From contig NZ_JACJQJ010000078.1 of NCBI RefSeq assembly GCF_014696615.1, positions 1 to 38,347 on the forward strand: a DNA stretch of 38,347 bases. Direction: 5' to 3'. Each line of letters begins with the position of its first letter. Position 1 is the stretch's first letter. Below the pieces are notes generated by a model, which was not told where the DNA came from, did not search any database, and saw only the letters and a program-made list of their open reading frames with translations. This document shows positions 16,113-22,514 of the stretch, in pieces. The DNA is from Nostoc linckia FACHB-104 (lineage in GTDB: Bacteria > Cyanobacteriota > Cyanobacteriia > Cyanobacteriales > Nostocaceae). The position numbers and the translations under genes are program-made.

Positions 16113-16970
16113 TTACTTCTCGACAATTTCTTTCTTCTGCTGCGGTACAAATATTCCGTGTCGAGGACTAAATAATAATGCTAATACAAATAATCCCGAG
16201 ACTACTAATACAATTGCTGGGCCTGAGGGTAAGTTATAAAAGTAACTGAGGTACATTCCGCTAATACTAGAAATTACGCCAATAACTGCGCCCAAAATCA
16301 TTACTTGGTTAAGACGTTTAACTAATAAATAGGCGGTAGCACCAGGGGTAATTAAGAGTGAGAGTACGAGAATTACACCTACAGCTTTCATGCTAGCAAC
16401 AATTGTTAAAGCAATCAGCAACATCAATCCAAAGTTCAGCCGATTGACTGGTAAACCTGCAGCTTGTGCGCCTAAAGGGTCGAAGGTGTAAAATAACAGT
16501 TCTTTGTAGAGTAAAACTACCACTAATAGAACAATCGCCGCAATGATAGCGGTGTCTCGCACTTCATCAATAGTTACACCTAGAATATTGCCGAATAAAA
16601 AGTGATTGAGGTCGATTTTGTTGTCTTTTTGAATAACAGTAATTAATGTGATACCAAGGGCAAAGAATGCAGAGAAAACTATGCCCATTGCAGCATCTTC
16701 TTTAATTGGCGATCGCGTTCTAATCAGTGCGATCGCCATTGTACTCACAACGCCGGCAATAAAAGCCCCAACAAAAATATTACCTCCCACCATAAAGGCG
16801 ATCGCTAGTCCTGGCAAAACGGAGTGACTAATCGCATCCCCCAATAAAGCCAATCGTTGTACCATCAAATAGCTACCAACGACTGCACACAACAATCCGA
16901 CTAATATTGCAATCACCAGCGATCGCTGCATAAAGCCATATTGCAATGGCTCAATTAATGCTTGGAACAT
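16113..16970 (-). CDS. Mn/Zn ABC transporter, permease
   Basis: A 285-residue ABC-3 family inner-membrane permease with about eight or nine hydrophobic segments, for example SLVIAILVGLLCAVVGSYLM at the start and AIVLVVSGLFVLALLF near the end. It is the partner of the ATPase at 17115 and of the binding lipoprotein at 18033. The family moves Mn2+ or Zn2+ into the cell. The segment LALLGDAISHSVLPGLAIAF near residue 35 is the conserved coupling region of MntB/ZnuB permeases. The 144-bp gap to the ATPase gene is almost wholly made of heptamer repeats, which would lie inside the operon transcript. Mn versus Zn cannot be settled from this subunit. Confidence 0.88.
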   Translation of the reverse strand: MFQALIEPLQYGFMQRSLVIAILVGLLCAVVGSYLMVQRLALLGDAISHSVLPGLAIAFMVGGNIFVGAFIAGVVSTMAIALIRTRSPIKEDAAMGIVFSAFFALGITLITVIQKDNKIDLNHFLFGNILGVTIDEVRDTAIIAAIVLLVVVLLYKELLFYTFDPLGAQAAGLPVNRLNFGLMLLIALTIVASMKAVGVILVLSLLITPGATAYLLVKRLNQVMILGAVIGVISSISGMYLSYFYNLPSGPAIVLVVSGLFVLALLFSPRHGIFVPQQKKEIVEK

Positions 16971-16971
16971 A

Positions 16972-17112
16972 GTTTGTTATTTGTCATTTGTCGTTTGTCA
17001 TTTGTCATTTGTCGTTTGTCGTTTGTTGTTTGTCATTTGTCATTTGTCGTTTGTCATTTGTTGTTTGTTCAATGACCAATGACCAATGACCAATGACCAA
17101 TGACCAATGACA
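16972..17112. repeat. Long heptamer arrays inside the transporter operon
   Basis: About fourteen units of TTTGTCA/TTTGTCG/TTTGTTG (16976-17070) are followed by five units of AATGACC (17071-17110). They lie between the permease and ATPase genes. Confidence 0.85.
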
Positions 17113-17114
17113 AT

Positions 17115-17942
17115 TTACGCTGCATCAGAAAAGTACATAACTTTCCCACCATAGGCGCGGTTTAAGTTTTCTTCGTTGAGTACTTGCTGCCTTGAACCTG
17201 TGGCAATTAATTCTTGGTTTAATAATATTAAATCATCAAAGTGGGTGATAGATTCGCCTAAGTCGTGGTTGACTACTAAGACGATTTTGCCTGCGTTTGC
17301 GAGTTCATGGAAGACTTCAAAAATTACTGTCTGAGTCTTCTGATCGATACCTACTAATGGTTCATCAAAGCAGAAAATTTCTGCTTGCTGGGCTAAAGCA
17401 CGGGCTAAAAATACTCGCTGCTGCTGTCCTCCAGACAATTCTCCAATGGGGCGATCGCAAAAATTTGTCATCCCCACTCTTTCTAAGGCATTATTTGCTA
17501 CCTGGCGGCTAACTGCAGAAAAACTACGCAACCATCCAGTTTTTTTTACCCGTCCCATCATGACTACATCCCAAACTGTAGCCGGGTAAGTCCAATCAAT
17601 CTGGCTACGCTGGGGTACATAAGCAACTTTCTCTAGTTGCTGCATTAACGGCTTGCTTTGGTATAAAGCATTACCGCTACTTTTTGACACTAAACCCAAA
17701 ATAGCCTTCATTAAAGTACTTTTGCCAGCACCATTAGGGCCAAAAATACCTGTGAGTTTACCTGGTTGAATGATGCAATTAACGTCTCGCAAAGCTTCTT
17801 GTGTGCGGTAGTGTACCCCTAGATGGGAGATACAAATGCCTTCTGTAGATTTCATTTCATGAGTTTGTATAACTTGTGCAGATCTTACCCAAGCTTCTCT
17901 AGGTGATAAGCTATTTTTTTTGTAAAAAGAGACACTTTTCAT
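17115..17942 (-). CDS. Mn/Zn ABC transporter, ATP-binding subunit
   Basis: A 275-residue cytosolic ABC ATPase. Walker A is GPNGAGKST at residues 68-76, the ABC signature is LSGGQQQR, Walker B is IFCFDEPLVGID, and the switch His is in VNHD. VAYVPQRSQIDWTYPATVWDVVMMGR is the Q-loop region typical of MntA/ZnuC-type metal ATPases. The start at 17942 adds about 29 residues before the usual start point; M30 (MKSTEG, at 17855) is an alternative, and neither has a strong ribosome site. It is in one operon with the permease downstream and divergent from the binding-protein gene, a common cyanobacterial arrangement. Confidence 0.9.
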   Translation of the reverse strand: MKSVSFYKKNSLSPREAWVRSAQVIQTHEMKSTEGICISHLGVHYRTQEALRDVNCIIQPGKLTGIFGPNGAGKSTLMKAILGLVSKSSGNALYQSKPLMQQLEKVAYVPQRSQIDWTYPATVWDVVMMGRVKKTGWLRSFSAVSRQVANNALERVGMTNFCDRPIGELSGGQQQRVFLARALAQQAEIFCFDEPLVGIDQKTQTVIFEVFHELANAGKIVLVVNHDLGESITHFDDLILLNQELIATGSRQQVLNEENLNRAYGGKVMYFSDAA

Positions 17943-17950
17943 AACTGTGC

Positions 17951-18000
17951 TTTCATATTTTATTCCTTGAGCTTACTATAAAAATGAGAGAAATATGAAA
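17951..18000. promoter_or_regulatory. Inverted repeat in the divergent metal-transporter promoter
   Basis: TTTCATATTT at 17951-17960 and its exact complement AAATATGAAA at 17991-18000 flank a 30-bp spacer in the 90-bp gap between the divergent ATPase and binding-protein genes. The position suggests a shared control site, or two half-sites for a metal-responsive regulator. It does not match the Zur or Fur consensus known to me. Confidence 0.4.
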
Positions 18001-18032
18001 AAATCTATAGATAGAAGTAATGTTGTAAATAA

Positions 18033-19172
18033 ATGAAGCTAATACTTAAGAGAGAGATGGTAATGGGGCATTGGGTATGGGGCATTGGGGGGATGAGGGA
18101 GGTGAAGGAGATGAGGGGGATGAGGGGGATGAGGGAGAAACACCAAATACCCAATTACCCATTACCCATTCCCCATTCCCCATTCCCCATTCCCCAGTCC
18201 CCAATCCCCATCCCCCACCCCAAACACATTGTTTCGCAGATATGCTTGGCAATACTTCTGCCTTTGGCTTTATTTGGTTGTAGCCAAGGGAATGAAGGTA
18301 ATAGTTCTCAAAGTAATGGCAAACCGCAAGTTGTAGCAACTAGCACAATTATTGCGGATTTAACTGAAGAGATTGGCGGTGATGAAATTCAGGTAGTAGG
18401 AATTCTCAAACCTGGTACAGATCCTCATGTTTATGAACCAGTACCAGCAGATAGCCGAGTGATGGAAAAAGCAAATTTGATTTTGTATAACGGCTACAAC
18501 CTAGAACCTGGGCTGATTAAGTTAATGAATGCTGCGGGTGGACAGGTGAAGCGTTTAGCGGTGGGAGAAGTTGTCAAACCTTTAGAGTTAGATAAAGGTA
18601 AAGGCGAAATCGTGCCCGATCCTCATGTTTGGGGTAGTGCAGAAAATGCGATCGCAATGGTCAATGCCATTCGGGATGTTTTAATTAAGTTATCGCCTGA
18701 AGATCAAAAGGAATTTACTGAGAATGCAACGCAACTTACCAATGAATTAAAGCAGTTGCATAGTTGGATTAATCAGCAAATTCAAACCATTCCCCCAGAT
18801 AAGCGCAAACTCGTCACCACCCATGATGCCTTTCAATATTATGGACAAGCTTATAAAATTGCGATCGCGGGTACACTAATTGGCATCAGCACCGAAGAAC
18901 AACCAAGCGCCCAAACAGTACAACGATTGGTTGAGTCAATCAAGAAAATCGGCGTTAATGCAATTTTTGCGGAAACAACCATTAACCCTGCCTTAATCAA
19001 GACTGTAGCCCAAGAAGCTGGAGTTAAACTAGCCCCACGTCAACTTTTCTCTGACTCTATCGGCGCTAAGGGAAGTGATGGCGATACCTATATCAAAATG
19101 ATGGCAGCGAATACGCGCACAATTGTAGAAGCATTAGGGGGTAGATATACGCCTTTTCAACCCAAAAAATGA
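18033..19172 (+). CDS. Mn/Zn ABC transporter, substrate-binding lipoprotein (MntC/ZnuA type)
   Basis: A 379-residue cluster A-I metal-binding protein. The expected ligands are present: H132 (GTDPHVYEP), H198 (DPHVWG), E314 (FAETTINP) and D341 (SDSIG). The set H-H-E-D and the absence of a His-rich loop favour Mn2+ (MntC) over Zn2+, but this is inference. The lipoprotein signal is ICLAILLPLALFGC with lipid-attached C83. Residues about 9-63 before it are low-complexity (GMRGMRGMR, then PIPHSPFPIPQSPIPIPHP) and are translated from the tandem repeats common between genes here, so a repeat seems to have landed in frame between the basic start MKLILKR and the hydrophobic core. No downstream ATG replaces the 18033 start. 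It is divergent from the ATPase and permease genes. Confidence 0.87.
   Translation: MKLILKREMVMGHWVWGIGGMREVKEMRGMRGMREKHQIPNYPLPIPHSPFPIPQSPIPIPHPKHIVSQICLAILLPLALFGCSQGNEGNSSQSNGKPQVVATSTIIADLTEEIGGDEIQVVGILKPGTDPHVYEPVPADSRVMEKANLILYNGYNLEPGLIKLMNAAGGQVKRLAVGEVVKPLELDKGKGEIVPDPHVWGSAENAIAMVNAIRDVLIKLSPEDQKEFTENATQLTNELKQLHSWINQQIQTIPPDKRKLVTTHDAFQYYGQAYKIAIAGTLIGISTEEQPSAQTVQRLVESIKKIGVNAIFAETTINPALIKTVAQEAGVKLAPRQLFSDSIGAKGSDGDTYIKMMAANTRTIVEALGGRYTPFQPKK
18055..18228. repeat. Tandem repeats inside the binding-lipoprotein reading frame
   Basis: Runs of GGGGCATTGGG and GATGAGG(G) units (18063-18135) are followed by complementary-type runs of CCCATTCCCCATTCC (18150-18228). The two halves are partly complementary (GGGAATGGG-like versus CCCATTCCC) and could form a large hairpin. 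The segment lies between the first codons and the signal-peptide core of the gene. Confidence 0.75.
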
Positions 19173-19199
19173 ATTCCAAGTAAAAAAAATTCTATTGCT

Positions 19200-19270
19200 A
19201 TTGTTCATTGTTGACCGTTGACCGTTGACCGTTGACTGTTAACTGTGAACCGTCAACAGTCAACAACTCG
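19200..19270. repeat. TTGACCG heptamer array with inverted copy
   Basis: Four to five TTGACCG/TTGACTG units are followed by their inverted form (ACCGTCAACAGTCAAC), so the array can fold back on itself. It lies 30 bp past the binding-lipoprotein stop and may act as its transcript end. Confidence 0.7.
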
Positions 19271-19317
19271 AGATGAATCAGCTAATCGTCATTCGGATGA
19301 GTCGGTTCAGCCTTGGG

Positions 19318-19372
19318 TTTATATAATGTTTGTGACACATCAATATAATCTAGAGGGCACGGCAGTGCCCAT
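19318..19372. repeat. Left arm of a MITE-like element split by later insertions
   Basis: This arm (ATAATGTTTGTGACACATCA to GGGCACGGCAGTGCCCAT) matches the left half of the intact copy at 25351-25447. Its complementary right arm is at 21056-21107. The 1.7 kb between them holds a palindromic repeat and the IS element. Confidence 0.7.
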
Positions 19373-19413
19373 ACTTGTAAACTGAACGTGAAACCCGCTT
19401 GGTTGCAAGGTTT

Positions 19414-19444
19414 CGCCCTCACCCCCAACCCCTCTCCCACCGGG
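19414..19444. repeat. Left part of the palindromic repeat that hosts the IS
   Basis: CGCCCTCACCCCCAACCCC and the following CTCTCCCACCGGG pair with 20931-21002. Removing the IS and one target copy restores CCCCTCTCCC-ACC-GGGAGAGGGG, a perfect 10-bp hairpin with a 3-nt loop. Confidence 0.75.
19436..19444. repeat. Target-site duplication of the IS, left copy (CCCACCGGG)
   Basis: The nine bases CCCACCGGG directly flank the left end of the IS and recur as 20931-20939 at the right end. Nine base pairs is the duplication length of the IS50/Tn5 group. Confidence 0.85.
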
Positions 19445-20868
19445 CTACCGTGTATACATAAGTCCACCCAGAGCGAGTTTCCAGCCAAGAAAGATGGATT
19501 CAAATTGTCTTAAACCATGAACAAGGGTAGGCATTCCAGGAGGTCTTTTACAGGTATAACCAGACCAACCACCAAGTCGAGCAATTATCCAAGTAGCCCA
19601 AGGCAAACAACCCCTTGGATAAGGATTTTGCAGTTTTTTGGTATCGCCTTCCACAGAAGTTTGAATTTGAGATAAACAATGCTGCTGCTGTTCACAAAAG
19701 GTCAGCTCGGCAGAAAGTTGAGTATTATCGCGTCCTTCAACCATTTGTAAGGTTCGCACGGCTACGGACAAAGCCAGGATTGTCAGGCGTTGAATAGCGA
19801 TCGCAGACTCTAGTTGAGTCGCTTCTAAATTCAATCCCGCTTTTTTGAGAGTGGCGAAAAGCTGTTCAATCTTCCATCGCCATCCATACCACTGAATCAT
19901 TCGCAGTGCTTGTTCCAAGCAAACAACTTCGTGTGTGGTCAGCAACCGCCAATGAATCGGTTCTTGTCCCGCAGGTGGTTGAACTTCCAGTGCTTCAACA
20001 GCAAAAAGGGTAACGCTAGGAGGATAGCCAAAAACGCTTAATTTATCGGGTCGTTGAATCTCAACTCTTCCACAACGAACAATAAGCATTGCTTCTCTTG
20101 GCATTCGCTTTCGTCGTGGGTCTGCGGGTACGTTAATTATATAAGTACCTTCAATAGGCTGCTGACTCAAGTAGTCAAATAGTGATTGAGACCTTCCTAA
20201 CAATCGACGGTCTTGACAAGCTCGGATTAGCAAATGATTGTTTTTGTTGGGTACGGTTGCAAATTCCTCAAATAAATCCGATTCGCGATCGCCAATATGA
20301 GTTACCATTTTTGCTCCACCCACTTCAAAGCATCGCTGACTACTTTGTGCCGATGCTAACCATTTGTAAGATTCTTTCTCCTCTATTGCTAAATTTTTAT
20401 AGTCTCGCTCATGTTTATCTGCATGATTTATCTCTCGGCTCCACAGTTTTACCGTGCTTAATCCTAGTGGAAACCCACTCTCACCATCTAATACCAGTGT
20501 TGGATGGATATAAAACCCTACATCTGTATTATTCCCTACTACTCCTAATCCTGACAATGACAGCCTACCTGCATGAGACTGTAAGTTAATTTCGCTACTA
20601 TCGCTGATTGCCAATACGTGCCGTTCCGCTACCCGCGCCTGGCAATCATCCGAAAGGCTACGTACTAGCTCTGATAGTGTGACGTTTTCATTCTCCAAAA
20701 ACCGATAATAGCCCATCTGTTCTGCCCAATTTCGACTTATTTGCCGGATATTTATCGATTGATGCTGACGAATCGCCTCATACAATGCTGCCCCCTTTTT
20801 ATCAACCTGGGGTCTCCAAATGCCGTTCCTGGTATCGTCGCAGCGTGAATTAAGATGGGATTATCCAT
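19445..20868 (-). pseudogene. IS4-family (Tn5-like) transposase, frame broken near the start
   Basis: The main frame (446 residues from a TTG at 20785) has the DDE catalytic core: D62 (AISDSSEI), D166 (THIGDRESD) and E307, with a perfect YREK signature Y300-x2-R303-x3-E307-x6-K314 (QWYGWRWKIEQLFATLK). The C-terminal WIIARLGGWSGY...RPPG resembles Tn5 transposase. The true N-terminus lies in another frame: the ATG at 20868 gives MDNPILIHAATIPGTAFGDP then RLIKRG, the conserved N-terminal motif of this family. The two frames join if one base is added, or one is re-read, in the AAAAAGGGGG run (minus strand, 20791-20800). The restored protein is about 472 residues, matching Tn5 (476). It is either a one-base deletion, a -1 frameshift site, or a homopolymer sequencing error. 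Confidence 0.85.
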
Positions 20869-20930
20869 TGTTTTTGCTTTTCAAAAATCCTCTGCACCTA
20901 CTTTACATCCAACTTGTGTATACACAGTAG
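19445..20930. mobile_element. IS4-family insertion sequence (IS50/Tn5-like), 1486 bp
   Basis: The ends are imperfect inverted repeats: CTACCGTGTATACATAAG at the left and, read inward on the other strand, CTACTGTGTATACACAAG at the right (16 of 18 match). Both ends are flanked by the 9-bp direct repeat CCCACCGGG. It holds one transposase gene on the minus strand, whose TAG stop is formed by the very last three bases of the left end. The length and duplication fit the IS50/Tn5-like part of the IS4 family. The reading frame is broken near its 5' end, so activity is uncertain. Confidence 0.92.
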
Positions 20931-21002
20931 CCCACCGGGAGAGGGGAGCAAGAGATTTAATTCCCCTTCTCCTGGGGGAGAAGGGGTTAGGGGATGAGGG
21001 CG
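20931..21002. repeat. Right part of the palindromic repeat that hosts the IS
   Basis: It starts with the right copy of the target duplication (CCCACCGGG, 20931-20939). It continues with AGAGGGGAGCAAGAG, the hairpin CCCCTTCTCCTGGGGGAGAA, then GGGGTTAGGGGATGAGGGCG, which pairs with 19414-19435. Confidence 0.7.
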
Positions 21003-21055
21003 AGGGTATTTGTACAACACTCGCCCTATATAGCTTTTAGCTTAAGTTGACACCA

Positions 21056-21107
21056 ATGGGCATTGCCGTGCCCCTACCATCTGTCGCATTCTTTTTTTAA
21101 ATTGGTA
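21056..21107. repeat. Right arm of the split MITE-like element
   Basis: ATGGGCATTGCCGTGCCCC and the following CTACCATCTGTCGCATTC, ending AAATTGGTA, match the right half of the copy at 25351-25447 and pair with 19318-19372. Confidence 0.7.
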
Positions 21108-21150
21108 TTAGACTCTTGCTCCCCCTGCTCCCTGCCCCCTGCCCCTCTGC

Positions 21151-21576
21151 CTAATTTTTCGCTGCTGGTGTCTTACCATTACCGTTGTCATTCACACTCG
21201 CAATCAATGACGTTGGCTGAGAATTAGCAGGTGTCTGACTTTTTGTGAGCCGGCGGCGCTGGTTTTTCGGTACTCCTCCTGCTTTGCCATACTCGACACT
21301 GCTTTTGCCAAATTTTGTGGCAACTCCCAACAGTATCAGCTCTGTCATGTCTCCTAATTCTTGCTCGGTTTGTAGCATTTCCCGGTATAACCCATCCAAG
21401 TTAGAAAGGGCTGTGTTGTATGCATATTCTTGAGTTTGCATTCTCTCAATGAGACTGCGAAAGCCAGGTAAAGTCAGTCCATTGCCGACATCTAAATTTG
21501 GATCGATGGAGTTCATGCTAGCAGCACGACGCACGGCTCTTTCTAATATTTTCGAGCTTCTTTTTTGGCGAGCCAT
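21151..21576 (-). CDS. Hypothetical protein, 141 aa
   Basis: I do not recognise a family. The N-terminus is strongly basic (MARQKRSSKILERAVRRAAS). The centre (LPGFRSLIERMQTQEYAYNTALSNLDGLYREMLQTEQELGDM) looks helical with heptad-like hydrophobic spacing, followed by a Gly/Lys-rich stretch (VEYGKAGGVPKNQRRRL) and a disordered Ser/Thr/Asn tail. The basic ends could bind nucleic acid. It lies between the IS region and a long tandem repeat, in an accessory-looking stretch, with no partner gene close by. Length and codon use support a real gene. Confidence 0.55.
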   Translation of the reverse strand: MARQKRSSKILERAVRRAASMNSIDPNLDVGNGLTLPGFRSLIERMQTQEYAYNTALSNLDGLYREMLQTEQELGDMTELILLGVATKFGKSSVEYGKAGGVPKNQRRRLTKSQTPANSQPTSLIASVNDNGNGKTPAAKN

Positions 21577-21764
21577 ATTCTACACCTTGTTTTTCAGTAT
21601 GGTTACTAACCTTTACCTTAAAAAACTTCTGTATCAATTAGCCTGAGAAGATTTCGGCAAATCTGCAATGAATTTTGCTACAAGAATATTTCTGTAATAA
21701 GTAGGTGAATTCCTAAGATAAAATGGCAAATAAGTAAATTAAGAATGTAATTTGCCGATAACTT

Positions 21765-22000
21765 GCGGAAAACACCAAAATGAGTGCGCGATTTACCGAA
21801 ATGAGCAGGCGTTAAGGCTTTTTGAGAACTCGTTAAGGCTTTTTAGCTGCGGAAAACACTAAAACGAGTGCGCGATTTACTAAAACAAGCAGGCGTTAAG
21901 GCTTTTTGAGAACTCGTTAAGGCTTTTCGCTTGCGTAAAACACTAAAATGAGAAGGCGTTAAGGCTTTTTAAGAACTCGTTAAGGCTTTTTGAGTAGGTG
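21765..22000. repeat. 84-bp tandem repeat, three units
   Basis: Units start at 21765, 21849 and 21933 (exact 84-bp period, GCGGAAAACAC.. or GCGTAAAACAC..). Units one and two are full; the third lacks about 20 bp. Each unit contains CGTTAAGGCTTTTT twice, about 21 bp apart. Stop codons interrupt all frames across the array, so it is not a repeat protein. Confidence 0.85.
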
Positions 22001-22116
22001 AAATGGCTTTTTGCCTACTAAAATCAGCTTTATGTATTTTTTAATTGAAGAATCGCCTTCACTAATTGCCCAAATGTAAAGTTGAGGCTAAATGCGCTGC
22101 GATCGCTCTATTTACC

Positions 22117-22199
22117 GTCATTGCGAGCGTAATGAAATGAAGCGAAGCAATCGCAATGGCTAGGATTGCTTCATTCCGCTGCGCTCCATTCGCAATGAC
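22117..22199. repeat. Long imperfect hairpin repeat (CATTGCGAGCG type)
   Basis: It begins CATTGCGAGCG and ends CCATTCGCAATG, with inner arms GAAGCGAAGCAATC and GATTGCTTC. This is a dispersed palindromic repeat of the cyanobacterial intergenic kind. Confidence 0.75.
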
Positions 22200-22253
22200 A
22201 TTAGACCTGTCAAGTTGCGGAGAAATTTTTGGGGAAGTCGCTTTTTTCCTTCG

Positions 22254-22421
22254 ATGATGAAGGGTGGAAAGGCTAAAAAGTCTTCACCTGGGCAAATGAG
22301 TCTACCTTGGGATAAGCAGAGAGTGACGGAATCTACTGAGGTGCATGAGGTAGCAGAAAAATTTATTCACGCAAATCGCTATCAGCCAACAGTGCCAGGT
22401 ATCGGATTTATGAAATGTTGA
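22254..22421 (+). CDS. Possible small protein of about 55 aa, unassigned
   Basis: An ATG at 22254 (with another at 22257) opens a frame encoding about 55 residues, including GGKAKKSSPGQMSLPWDKQ and EVHEVAEKFIHANRYQP. The composition looks protein-like rather than repeat-derived, but no family is recognised and no clear ribosome site is present. It could be the remnant of a longer gene. Confidence 0.25.
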   Translation: MMKGGKAKKSSPGQMSLPWDKQRVTESTEVHEVAEKFIHANRYQPTVPGIGFMKC

Positions 22422-22480
22422 TTATTGCGTGGAAAAGGAGGCTGTGATAAATATTTACAAACTTCTGAAAGCTTTATATG

Positions 22481-22513
22481 TTACATTTTACAAGTCTCGA
22501 CGCGAGAGAAGAG
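22481..22513 (-). pseudogene. Out-of-frame GUN4 C-terminal motif beyond the NACHT-GUN4 stop
   Basis: Just after the TGA of the NACHT-GUN4 gene, the next frame reads LFSRVETCKM and then TAA. This is the normal end of GUN4 domains (the stand-alone protein at 15521 ends FSRLETCKI), and the DNA is nearly identical to that end. A 1-nt insertion or 2-nt deletion between about 22515 and 22531 would account for it. Confidence 0.75.
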
Positions 22514-22514
22514 A

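Larger units (their letters stand above)
21577..22514. repeat. Gene-poor stretch with tandem and palindromic repeats
   Basis: This 940-bp stretch holds an 84-bp tandem repeat (21765-22000), a long hairpin repeat (22117-22199), a doubtful small frame (22254-22421) and the displaced GUN4 end motif (22481-22513). I see no convincing full-length gene. Confidence 0.6.

Noticed and set aside
16972-17112. Possible CRISPR or iteron origin
   Set aside because: The units are only 7 bp, degenerate and of two kinds; there is no replication gene nearby, and such arrays occur throughout the window.
18046-18339. Minus-strand frame of 97 codons over the lipoprotein gene start
   Set aside because: It is low-complexity translation of the same repeats on the opposite strand; the plus-strand frame has a lipobox and metal ligands.
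21765-22000. Possible CRISPR array
   Set aside because: The units are 84 bp and contiguous, without unique spacers; the internal boxes are about 21 bp apart; no cas gene is nearby.
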